Below, in pieces: positions 19,186-27,105 of a DNA stretch of 48,350 bases. Location: positions 1 through 48,350 of the forward strand of contig JAFQOI010000131.1 in the NCBI GenBank assembly GCA_017403285.1, in the 5' to 3' direction. Position 1 is the first letter of the stretch; each line of letters begins with the position of its first letter. A program made the translations under genes and the position numbers. The stretch comes from a bacterium (GTDB taxonomy: Bacteria; Cyanobacteriota; Vampirovibrionia; Gastranaerophilales; Gastranaerophilaceae). Below the pieces are notes generated by a model. It saw nothing but the letters and a program-made list of their open reading frames with translations. It was not told the DNA's origin and made no database searches.

Positions 19186-21141
19186 TTATCTCCTAGTTCT
19201 TTTCTTTTTTTTCTTTTTTGGTTCCTCAATGATTTGCCTTTGAGGTGTTTCAATTTTAACATCTCTTGGCTCGTATTCTTTATTAAAAACTCTAGTTGTT
19301 AGTGCGTCAATATAGTTATTATTTAAATGATTATAATCAAATAATATAGCACCTTTTGTCTTATGTTTCCTTGTTTTATGTATTTGAAGTAATAAATCAT
19401 CAATGCTTCCACCCATAAATGTTACAAATATTCCTGGGTATATTTGAGTTTCAGGTCTTGTGTTTTTTATTACATCTTCAATTAACAAATCTGCAGTATT
19501 TCTATCTCCAGTCAATATTAGAGGAGTTAATCCATCAACATAATTGTTAATTGACCAAATTTTCCAATTTTGCATTTTTGTGGCAGTGCTTTTTTCTAAA
19601 TCAGGAAATATTACCGCAGTTAATAATATATTCTTTTGTGCTGTTAGATTTTTCGCTTTTATAAGAAATTTAGTTATTTGATTTTGTCTGTATAAAGTCC
19701 AAGTGTCCCAAGCAGGCGTCCCATATTTTATATTAATTGGGTCAATACCATATCTTGATTGGAATTCGTTTCTTGCATTTTCTGTATAACCCCAATTCAT
19801 TGCTGCATAGTTTGAAAAAGAAGGGTCAACTGTTTGTGGGTATCTTATATAGTCAAGATTTATCCCATCAGGTCTATAATTCGTAATTATTTCATCAAGG
19901 ATATTCAACAAATAAGTTTGTACTTGTATGTTAGATGGGTCTAAAAAGTATCCATTATGTTCTGATAATGAGGAGACAGGTATTTGACTATTATAGTTGT
20001 ATAATCGCTTGTTTGACCAATGAGGATATATGCTCAAAATCTCATTGGTGCTAGTTTCTGGGTTATTATTCCCTACATAAAAAGTTTCAAACCATATATG
20101 AATTTTCATATTGTGTTTGTGTGCTTTTTTGATCCAGATTTCTAATGGGTCAAATCCAATAAATTCTTCACGTTGAGAAATAACACCACATTCTTCTAAG
20201 TATTTACTTGGATATATTGTTTTTCCGTGAAAATATGTTTCTAAGAAAATATCAGTTATTCCTGCATTTGATAATCTTTTTATCGTTTTTTCAATATCTG
20301 ATTCACTGGTTTCCGTTGGTCTTAGCCATATTCCTTTTTTTTCTTTTTCAATGTACGGAATGGCATTTTTGATTGCTTCGTTAAGCGTTTCCATTGCTGA
20401 AGTAATCAGTTGTTGGGTCTTTTCTGGTCTTTTTTCTGCTTTTCTTAAATAATTTTTTGATTCATTTAAATATTCTGTTGCCTTTTTATCATTGTATAGA
20501 ATATCTATTTTTCTATAATATTCAACGATATCATTGACTTCTTTTATTCTTTCCTTTGCTGCATAAAGGAGACTGTCTGGTGTCAAAAAGACTTTTATCT
20601 CATTTTTGAAATAGTCAATATAAACTTTTGAACCAACTTGAATATTTCCTATAATCCATTTTTTAGCGTTTCCGTGCCCAGATATAACAAATCCATCTTT
20701 AGGTATGATTGAGTCTGCACCATTTAGGCTAACAACCATATTGTTTTTGACAATTGCTTCTGTTCCAAATTCATTTGTGCCTGTGCGTTCTCCATATGTT
20801 GGAGTATATATTATTAATTGATTTGGTCCTCGCAGACCAGGATAACTATTTTTTGCAGTTGCTTTGGTTGGGTCTATAAAATCAATTTCTTTTTGTGTTT
20901 CTTGATATATTTCACCACTTGGTCTAAGTGGTTGTTTTGCATTTTTTACTAAGTTTAAAACTTTATCATTTAATGCTAACTCGGAAATATTTGTTGTTTC
21001 TTGTTTTTTCTTCTCAATATTTTGTTCTACAGGCTGAGAAACATTATTTATAAGTTTATTATTTAATGGCAATGTGTTGTTTGCCAAAGCATAATCATTT
21101 AAAAAAAATAAAAGTAAGAATATCCCTAAAAGTCTTCTCAT
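19186..21141 (-). CDS. Secreted GHL10/DUF187 glycoside-hydrolase-like protein
   Basis: 651 aa. A signal peptide spans about 1-20 (LLGIFLLLFFLNDYALA). Residues about 60-250 hold a beta-rich region followed by a helical region. The GHL10 barrel begins at KKGIWLRPTETSESDIE (about 267) and includes GITDIFLETYFHGKTIYPSK, HKHNMKIHIWFETFYVGN and the family hallmark YRPDGINLDYIRYPQ. The tail is Lys/Arg-rich. The family is widespread in Cyanobacteria and Firmicutes and is linked to envelope polysaccharide or peptidoglycan, with few members characterised. The operon with dapF fits a wall role (inference). Confidence 0.9.
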   Translation of the reverse strand: MRRLLGIFLLLFFLNDYALANNTLPLNNKLINNVSQPVEQNIEKKKQETTNISELALNDKVLNLVKNAKQPLRPSGEIYQETQKEIDFIDPTKATAKNSYPGLRGPNQLIIYTPTYGERTGTNEFGTEAIVKNNMVVSLNGADSIIPKDGFVISGHGNAKKWIIGNIQVGSKVYIDYFKNEIKVFLTPDSLLYAAKERIKEVNDIVEYYRKIDILYNDKKATEYLNESKNYLRKAEKRPEKTQQLITSAMETLNEAIKNAIPYIEKEKKGIWLRPTETSESDIEKTIKRLSNAGITDIFLETYFHGKTIYPSKYLEECGVISQREEFIGFDPLEIWIKKAHKHNMKIHIWFETFYVGNNNPETSTNEILSIYPHWSNKRLYNYNSQIPVSSLSEHNGYFLDPSNIQVQTYLLNILDEIITNYRPDGINLDYIRYPQTVDPSFSNYAAMNWGYTENARNEFQSRYGIDPINIKYGTPAWDTWTLYRQNQITKFLIKAKNLTAQKNILLTAVIFPDLEKSTATKMQNWKIWSINNYVDGLTPLILTGDRNTADLLIEDVIKNTRPETQIYPGIFVTFMGGSIDDLLLQIHKTRKHKTKGAILFDYNHLNNNYIDALTTRVFNKEYEPRDVKIETPQRQIIEEPKKKKKKRTRR

Positions 21142-21231
21142 AGCATATATAATAACATAATTAAAAAATAATTAAATATTTAGAGATGTACTATTTTTTG
21201 TATTATTATTTTAGTAGGAGATAATAACCAA

Positions 21232-22299
21232 ATGGAATATAAAGATTATTATAAGATATTGGGAGTCGAAAGAAATTCGACAGAGGCACAAATAAAATCT
21301 GCATATAGAAAACTTGCAAGGAAGTATCATCCTGATGTAAACAAGGATCCTGATGCTGGACAAAAGTTTAAAGATATAAATGAAGCATATGAAGTTTTAT
21401 CTGATAAAGAAAAGAAAAGCAGATATGATAGTTTAGGGGCTAATTGGCAACAGGGCGCAAACTTTACACCGCCCCCTGGATTTGAAGGTTTTAATTTTGG
21501 CAATTTTGGACAAAGTGGTTTTTCGCAAAGTTTTTCAGGTGGAGATTTTTCTGATTTCTTTAGTTCCATTTTTGGCGATTTAATGGGTGGGGCAAAAAAA
21601 ACTGGTGGACGTTCATCTAGAAAATCATCAAATCAAGGATTTTCATATGAAGATTTATTTTCTAGCGCGGCTCAAAGGCAGTCTTCTGGCTGTCAAAGTG
21701 GAGGCTGTTGCTCTTCTAAAGAACAAGAAAACCTTGATATCACACAAGATTTAAATATTGTTGCTAAAGATTTAATGAGCGATAAACCAATTAGTGTAAA
21801 AATGAATAATATTGAAAAATGTACACAATGTTCCGGCGTTGGTTCTTCTTGTCCTGAATGTGGGGGTACTGGCATTATTAGAAAAACAAGAACACTGTCA
21901 GTAAAAATTCCTAAAGGTGTAAAAGAAGGACAAAAAATCAGATTGAAAGGTGAAGGAAAATCCGATAATTATGGTAGACGTGGAGATTTGTATTTCTCTA
22001 TAAAATTTAAGGATTCTGAGTATACAATAGACGGCGAAGATTTAACAAAGATTGTTGAAATCACTCCTTCGGATGCTGTTTTTGGTTGTAAAAAAGATAT
22101 CAAAACTCTTCATGGGGTAATAAGTATTAAAATTCCAGAAATGACAGGTAGTGGTAGAATATTGCGATTAAAAGAGTTAGGACTGCCCAAAAAAACAGGT
22201 GGATTTGGTAATTTAAATGTGAAAATTTCTATTAATATTCCATCTGAAATTACTGTTAAACAAAAAGAACTCTATAAAAAACTTGCAGAACTTGAATAA
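21232..22299 (+). CDS. DnaJ-family chaperone with reduced zinc finger
   Basis: 355 aa. A J-domain with HPD at 33-35 stimulates DnaK. A Gly/Phe-rich linker spans about 75-125 and a Cys-rich patch (SSGCQSGGCCSS) is near 150. The zinc-finger region has only two CxxCxGxG motifs back to back (CTQCSGVG, CPECGGTG, about 197-214), where canonical DnaJ has four. The two C-terminal substrate-binding domains are intact (VKIPKGVKEGQKIRLKGEG; later VKISINIPSEIT). AGGAGA lies upstream of the start. It is probably the main or a secondary DnaJ with one zinc centre. dnaK and grpE are not in the window. Confidence 0.9.
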   Translation: MEYKDYYKILGVERNSTEAQIKSAYRKLARKYHPDVNKDPDAGQKFKDINEAYEVLSDKEKKSRYDSLGANWQQGANFTPPPGFEGFNFGNFGQSGFSQSFSGGDFSDFFSSIFGDLMGGAKKTGGRSSRKSSNQGFSYEDLFSSAAQRQSSGCQSGGCCSSKEQENLDITQDLNIVAKDLMSDKPISVKMNNIEKCTQCSGVGSSCPECGGTGIIRKTRTLSVKIPKGVKEGQKIRLKGEGKSDNYGRRGDLYFSIKFKDSEYTIDGEDLTKIVEITPSDAVFGCKKDIKTLHGVISIKIPEMTGSGRILRLKELGLPKKTGGFGNLNVKISINIPSEITVKQKELYKKLAELE

Positions 22300-22378
22300 T
22301 GTTAATTTTTATAAAAAAAATACTAAAAAAAAGCATTTTTTAACATTCAGTTTCTTTATCTTGTTCAAGAAAAGGAGT

Positions 22379-22816
22379 ATGAATGTCTTTAATTTCTTTT
22401 GCTGGATTATCTCAAAAACTTGCACAAATATTTATTCTAAAAATAAATCAAGTTCTAATGGTGAAGAATATGTATTAAGTTCTACAAAAAAAGAAGTACA
22501 AATTCACATACTTGATCAAAAATTAGATAAAGGTGAAATTTCAAAGGCTGAATATAATGCACAAGTTGCTGCTATTAAAAATGCTCCAAAAGTTGTAAGT
22601 GTTGGCTCTGATGCAACTGTTCATAAAAATACTCGTTTATCTAGTGTTGATAATCTAAAACAAAGTGCTGAAAAAATTCAAAAATTTGAAATTGAAAAAC
22701 TAAAAAAACTACATGAAAATGGTGATATTTCTGATTTTGCGTTTAAAACAAACATGTATTTGTTAACTACAATGCCAGATACTGCACAATCTTCTTCTTT
22801 TAACGTTGTTGCGTAA
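22379..22816 (+). CDS. Hypothetical protein with two SHOCT-like motifs (5' end possibly frameshifted)
   Basis: 145 aa if started at ATG 22379. Two short helical motifs resemble SHOCT domains: LDQKLDKGEISKAEYNAQVA and KLKKLHENGDISDFAFKTN, each with the leucine-x-x-G-x-IS-x-x-(E/F)(Y/F) pattern. SHOCT motifs are small oligomerisation or interaction helices. The start is doubtful. AGGAG lies only 1 nt before ATG 22379 but 5 nt before an out-of-frame ATG at 22383, whose short frame begins MSLISFAGLSQKLAQIF and stops after 31 codons. A single missing base near 22430 would join that better start to the long frame. The gene overlaps trmFO convergently by 17 nt. Function unknown. Confidence 0.6.
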   Translation: MNVFNFFCWIISKTCTNIYSKNKSSSNGEEYVLSSTKKEVQIHILDQKLDKGEISKAEYNAQVAAIKNAPKVVSVGSDATVHKNTRLSSVDNLKQSAEKIQKFEIEKLKKLHENGDISDFAFKTNMYLLTTMPDTAQSSSFNVVA

Positions 22817-24116
22817 ATTTTTTAAGTGCTTCAATAGAACGATTTGCAAGAATTTCATTTTTTAATTTTTTATTTTTTCTTGTCTTTTTATCAAGTTCTA
22901 TTGGCGCAATTATTCCCCAATTAGAATTTATTGGTTGAAATGATGAATGTTCTTCAAATGTTATATAGTGAGTAAGAGCGCCTAGCATAGTTTCAGAAGG
23001 AAGTTCAATTAGGTCTTGCCCTTTTATATATCTTGCCATATTTTTCCCTGCTAAAAGTCCTGATGCTATGGATTCTGTGTATCCTTCTGTTCCGGTTATT
23101 TGACCTGCAAAAAATATATTCTTGTTTTTTCGTGATTGTAGTGTTGCATTTAAAACTTTAGGACTGTTTATAAACGTATTTCTATGCATCACTCCATATC
23201 TAACTATGTTTACATTTTCAAGACCAGGAATTGAATGAATAAGTTCTTTTTGGCATCCCCATTTTAAATTTGTTTGAAAACCAACTAAATTATACAAACT
23301 AGCACTTTTATTATCTTGTCTTAGTTGTACAACCGCATAATTTTCTTTACCTGTTCTATCGTCAACAAGTCCAACTGGTTTTAATGGACCGAATCTCAAA
23401 GTTTCTTCTCCTCTTGATGCAATAACTTCTATAGGTAAACAAGATTCAAAAAATTTAGCATTTTTTTCAAAAGATTTTAGTTCTATTCTTTCAGAATTTA
23501 TTAAAATTTTATAAAAGTTTTCATATTCTTCTTTGTTCATTGGACAGTTAATGTAATCCGCTGTCCCTTTATTGTACCTATTTAAATAGAAGGCTTTATC
23601 AAAATTAATAGATTCTTTTTCTATAATTGGTGCAATTGCATCGAAAAAATACAGATAATCCTCTCCAATAAAATCTAATATTTTTTTTGCTAACAAATCA
23701 GATGTTAATGGACCAGATGCGATTATTGTTGGTTCATCATCATTTATTTCTGTAACTTCTTCTCTTATAATATTTATGAATGGATTATTTTGGATAAGAT
23801 TTGTAACTTTTTCGGAGAATAGTTCTCTGTCGATTGCTAAGGCTCCTCCGGCAGGCACTTTGGATTCGTGAACAATATTCATCAAAACGCCATCTAGTTC
23901 TTCCATTTCGTGTTTCAATAGTCCTGATGCGTTCGTAATGTCATATGAGCCAAGACTATTTGAACAAACAAATTCTGCGAATTTATTTGTTTTGTGCGCT
24001 CCAGTTGTTTTTATGTCGCGCATTTCATATAAATCAACGTAAATATTTTCTTTTGCAAGTTGGAGAGCCGCTTCTGAGCCAGCAAGTCCGCCTCCGATTA
24101 TTTTGACCTTTTTCAT
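22800..24116 (-). CDS. trmFO: Folate/FAD-dependent tRNA (uracil-54) methyltransferase TrmFO
   Basis: 438 aa. The FAD-binding IIGGGLAGSEAALQLA is at the N-terminus. The catalytic Cys226 lies in ESCLPIEVIASRG, followed by TLRFGPLKPVGL, and Cys51 sits in FVCSNSLGS; both match the cysteines known in the Bacillus enzyme. The C-terminal motif TGTEGYTESIASGLLAG is also typical. It makes ribothymidine at position 54 of tRNA using methylene-tetrahydrofolate. It occurs in Firmicutes, Cyanobacteria and relatives, in place of SAM-dependent TrmA. It is convergent with the SHOCT-like gene. Confidence 0.97.
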   Translation of the reverse strand: MKKVKIIGGGLAGSEAALQLAKENIYVDLYEMRDIKTTGAHKTNKFAEFVCSNSLGSYDITNASGLLKHEMEELDGVLMNIVHESKVPAGGALAIDRELFSEKVTNLIQNNPFINIIREEVTEINDDEPTIIASGPLTSDLLAKKILDFIGEDYLYFFDAIAPIIEKESINFDKAFYLNRYNKGTADYINCPMNKEEYENFYKILINSERIELKSFEKNAKFFESCLPIEVIASRGEETLRFGPLKPVGLVDDRTGKENYAVVQLRQDNKSASLYNLVGFQTNLKWGCQKELIHSIPGLENVNIVRYGVMHRNTFINSPKVLNATLQSRKNKNIFFAGQITGTEGYTESIASGLLAGKNMARYIKGQDLIELPSETMLGALTHYITFEEHSSFQPINSNWGIIAPIELDKKTRKNKKLKNEILANRSIEALKKFTQQR

Positions 24117-24186
24117 TTTTACCTTTTTTTATTATTATCCCACAAAAAAATGAGGAAAATTCTTAAAATAGTGGTAATATATATTT

Positions 24187-25314
24187 ATGGCTCAGAAAAC
24201 GATTGATTTTTATATATTCGATAAAGATGAAGTTTCAGGTACGCTTATTGAAAATTACCTGAAAAATGTGCAATTTCCTTATCAAATACACAAATATAAT
24301 GAGTTTGATAAGTCCTTGTTAAGCAAGGATTCTGACTCATTTAAGTATATCTTTTTAAATGTATCTCAAAGTGATAGTGTTATTTTTGACACTGTTCAGG
24401 AATGTGCGTTAAATCCTAAAAATATATTTTTTATGATGAGTGCTGAACCATCTACTGATTTGTATATTAAATCTTTAAGAGTTGGCGTTAAAGAATTCTT
24501 AAAAAAACCACTTGAAAAGGATACTTTTATCTCTGCCGTGTACAATAATTTTAATAAAAATATGATTGCGCAAGGTAAGATAATTAAGCATGGTTCAAGA
24601 ATTCTTTCCGTTACATCTCTTGAAAAAAATTGCGGTAAAACATTCTTCTCAATTAATTTGGCTTCAGAACTTGCTTTTTTAAGTACCGAAAAAGTTCTTC
24701 TGATTGATTTTAATGATAATTTAAATAGTGTCACATTTACTTTGGATTTAGATCAACAGTTTGACACTCAGTATTTTGTTCAGAATTTAACAGAAGAAAA
24801 TGCACCCAAATTATTGCCAAAACTTTATAGATATAATAAAAGTAATTTATACATTATGTCTGGGTGTATGTATAAGGCGAGTGTTGGAAAGTCTATATCC
24901 GGCGATAATTTACAAAATTTCTTCGATATAGTAAAAAAATATTTTCGCTATATTGTTATTGATGTTAATAGAGATATGAAAAAGACGTCTCATTCTATAT
25001 ATGGAAATTCTGACATGATTTTCTATGTTGTTTCACCTAATGTTGCTGCTAATTCTAGAAACAAAAATGATATTGATGCAAATTTCGATAGACGAAAATT
25101 TAAAGTTGTACTCAATAAATACAGAGATAAAGACGAGAATAGAGTACCTGAATTAGAAAAAGTTCTTGCAAGAGAAATATTTTATAAGGTTCCAGTTAAT
25201 TTGTCTGTAACCGTCGGAAATGGCAAGGGTAGAACAATTAGAGAAATTAACGAAAAGCTGGATATATTGAAAAAATTCAATAAATTGGCTAGGTATATTA
25301 TTGCAAGAGTGTAA
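24187..25314 (+). CDS. TadZ/CpaE-like protein: pseudo-receiver plus MinD/ParA-type ATPase
   Basis: 375 aa. Residues 1-125 look like a receiver (IDFYIFDKDEVSGT; later KEFLKKPLEKDTF with its conserved Lys-Pro), but the phospho-Asp site reads YIFLNVS, with Asn for Asp. Residues 135-375 look like a MinD/ParA-type ATPase. Its deviant Walker A is LEKNCGKT (145-152) where KGGxGKT is usual, followed by VLLIDFNDN and a Walker-B-like YIVIDVNRD. This order matches CpaE/TadZ, which localises Tad pilus machines at the pole. The next gene starts 1 nt after its stop. No other tad genes are in the window. It could also act in motility or chemosensory positioning. Confidence 0.72.
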   Translation: MAQKTIDFYIFDKDEVSGTLIENYLKNVQFPYQIHKYNEFDKSLLSKDSDSFKYIFLNVSQSDSVIFDTVQECALNPKNIFFMMSAEPSTDLYIKSLRVGVKEFLKKPLEKDTFISAVYNNFNKNMIAQGKIIKHGSRILSVTSLEKNCGKTFFSINLASELAFLSTEKVLLIDFNDNLNSVTFTLDLDQQFDTQYFVQNLTEENAPKLLPKLYRYNKSNLYIMSGCMYKASVGKSISGDNLQNFFDIVKKYFRYIVIDVNRDMKKTSHSIYGNSDMIFYVVSPNVAANSRNKNDIDANFDRRKFKVVLNKYRDKDENRVPELEKVLAREIFYKVPVNLSVTVGNGKGRTIREINEKLDILKKFNKLARYIIARV

Positions 25315-25315
25315 A

Positions 25316-26149
25316 ATGGCAGTTAAAGATAAAACAAAGACAGTTAAGAAAAAAACAGTTCGTAAAGTAAAAGTAAAAAGTGATAGATTTGTAAATGAAA
25401 TTTTTTCCTTTAATGAACTTGCAGATGATTTTATTTTAAAAATCGTCAATAGCACTACTAATATATTTCTTATTAGTTCTCCTGATTGTGACAAATCAAT
25501 TATCAGTGCATATCTAAAAAATCATATTGCCAAAAAAACTTCATCTACCGTTATGGAGAATATTGATGTTGATATTTCTTCTTTTCTTTCCAGATATAAA
25601 CGTTTGATTTTTCCAGAACTCAGTATAAAAGAGGTTGTTCATATTTTTGAGTATATTTTGTCAGGTTTTGATGGTTTTGCTGTAGGGATTAATCTAAATT
25701 CTTATGATAATCTGATTGAAAAGTTACAAACGCTTATTTCTATTCAATATCCTAGTCTATCACTATCACAAATAAATTGTTTAATATATGAAGCACATCC
25801 TATTTTTATTTACTTCTCAAAAGATGAAGATGGATTGTTTGTAGTACAAAGTATTGATGAAGTTTTGAAAGTTGGTACTAGTTTGATTTTAAATAATAAA
25901 TTTTCTAACAAACAACATGAAATAAAAGAGGTTAAACAATTACTGGATGTTAAACAAGAACAAGTACTAGAATTAAAGCAAGAAGGTAATTCTGTAGAAG
26001 AAATTTTCGAAAAACGTGTTGAAATACCAGTTGAAGAAGTCTTAAAAGTTGATACTTCACTAATTGAAACAAAAAAAGAATTAAAGAAACCTAATAAATA
26101 TAAGCTTTTAAAAGAAAAAATAAAGAACAAAAAGAGGATAGCTTTTTAA
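25316..26149 (+). CDS. Unknown protein, possibly a degenerate CpaF/VirB11-like ATPase domain
   Basis: 277 aa from ATG 25316, 1 nt after the TadZ-like gene, so translationally coupled. The N-terminus is basic (KDKTKTVKKKTVRKVKVK). Residues about 35-205 follow the order of secretion-ATPase cores: NIFLISSPDCDKSIISAYL at the P-loop place (no GxxGKT), SGFDGFAVGINLNSYDNLIE at the Walker-B/GEvR place, and FIYFSKDEDGLFVVQSIDEV, like the DGxR-V-x-x-I-x-EV strand of CpaF. The C-terminal 60 residues are charged and Lys/Glu-rich. If the match is right, it cannot bind ATP normally and may be a structural partner. I am not certain of the family. Confidence 0.5.
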   Translation: MAVKDKTKTVKKKTVRKVKVKSDRFVNEIFSFNELADDFILKIVNSTTNIFLISSPDCDKSIISAYLKNHIAKKTSSTVMENIDVDISSFLSRYKRLIFPELSIKEVVHIFEYILSGFDGFAVGINLNSYDNLIEKLQTLISIQYPSLSLSQINCLIYEAHPIFIYFSKDEDGLFVVQSIDEVLKVGTSLILNNKFSNKQHEIKEVKQLLDVKQEQVLELKQEGNSVEEIFEKRVEIPVEEVLKVDTSLIETKKELKKPNKYKLLKEKIKNKKRIAF

Positions 26150-26325
26150 TATAAATCATACATATATTGGAAATAATTTAAGTACATAATTAATAAAAAA
26201 TGAGCAAATCCCCTTCTTGAAATCATTGTTGTTTAACGGATTGAGGTCTTTTGTTGATCTTTGTATCTAGATAACAAAATACACCTTTTGCTATACAAAT
26301 ATAAATCCTTGTATTGATGAGTGCC

Positions 26326-26339
26326 CATGCTCGAGCATG
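26326..26339. promoter_or_regulatory. 14-bp perfect palindrome upstream of the response regulator gene
   Basis: CATGCTCGAGCATG is a perfect dyad 43 nt before the chosen start of the LuxR-type regulator. It stands out as GC-rich in an AT-rich leader of about 230 nt (26150-26381), where nothing else was recognised. It is a candidate operator, possibly for autoregulation. Confidence 0.4.
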
Positions 26340-26381
26340 TACTATGAATATATGAACAAGATATTTACAGGGAGTGAGCGT

Positions 26382-27098
26382 GTGTATATGAGAAGAAACA
26401 TCGAATTTGGAAAAAAGATAAAGTTAGTTTTGGTGGATGATAATTTTGACCATCTAATGGGGATTAGGGAACTAGTTAGTATGGAAGGCAAGTTTGAAGT
26501 TATTGCAACTGCTACAAATGCCAATGTTGCAATCAATCTTGTTAAGAAGTACCAACCAGATGTTGTGTTGATGGACATCAATATGCCAGAAAAAGATGGC
26601 TTGACAGCAATTAGCGAAATTGAACGCTTGAATTTGGGGACTAAAATCATCGCTTTAACAGGATATGATGATCCTGACTTAATCTTTAGAGCTATGAAAA
26701 TAGGTGCTAAAGGTTATATTCTTAAAACAATGGCGTCTGCGCAATTAATATATGCAATTGAAGAAGTTATGCAAGGAAAAGTTTATCTTCCATCAGGTTT
26801 GTCTTCAAGATTTTTTGAATATTTCCAAAAAACATTCAAAGAAGATGCTGCAACTGCTTCTTCGCAAGAAAATTTACTTCAATATTTAACACAAAGAGAA
26901 GAAGAAGTTTTGGAACTTTTAACTCAAGGTGTTACATATAAAGGAGTTGCTTCTCAATTGTTTATTAGTGAAACAACAGTTAAAACGCACGTTAACAATA
27001 TATTCCAAAAATTGCAAGTTAACGATAGAACACAGGCTGTATTGTATGCAATAAATAATGGATTTTTAAATAGAAAAAAATTAAAAATTGCTATATAA
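26382..27098 (+). CDS. Response regulator, NarL/LuxR family
   Basis: 238 aa from GTG 26382, chosen because GGGAG lies 7 nt upstream. ATG 26388 and an upstream ATG 26337 are also in frame. The receiver has acidic Asp19/Asp20, phospho-acceptor Asp65 (VVLMDINMPEKDG), Thr in IIALTGYDD and Lys in KGYILKTMAS. The C-terminal LuxR helix-turn-helix is LTQREEEVLELLTQG, then FISETTVKTHVNNIFQKL. It is a phosphorylation-controlled transcription factor. A histidine kinase gene starts 7 nt downstream and is the likely cognate sensor. A palindrome in its leader may be its own operator. Confidence 0.95.
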   Translation: MYMRRNIEFGKKIKLVLVDDNFDHLMGIRELVSMEGKFEVIATATNANVAINLVKKYQPDVVLMDINMPEKDGLTAISEIERLNLGTKIIALTGYDDPDLIFRAMKIGAKGYILKTMASAQLIYAIEEVMQGKVYLPSGLSSRFFEYFQKTFKEDAATASSQENLLQYLTQREEEVLELLTQGVTYKGVASQLFISETTVKTHVNNIFQKLQVNDRTQAVLYAINNGFLNRKKLKIAI

Positions 27099-27105
27099 TT
27101 AGTCT

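Noticed and set aside
24313-24329. Short inverted repeat TCCTTG ... CAAGGA inside the TadZ-like gene
   Set aside because: Six-bp stem within coding sequence, expected by chance at this scale.
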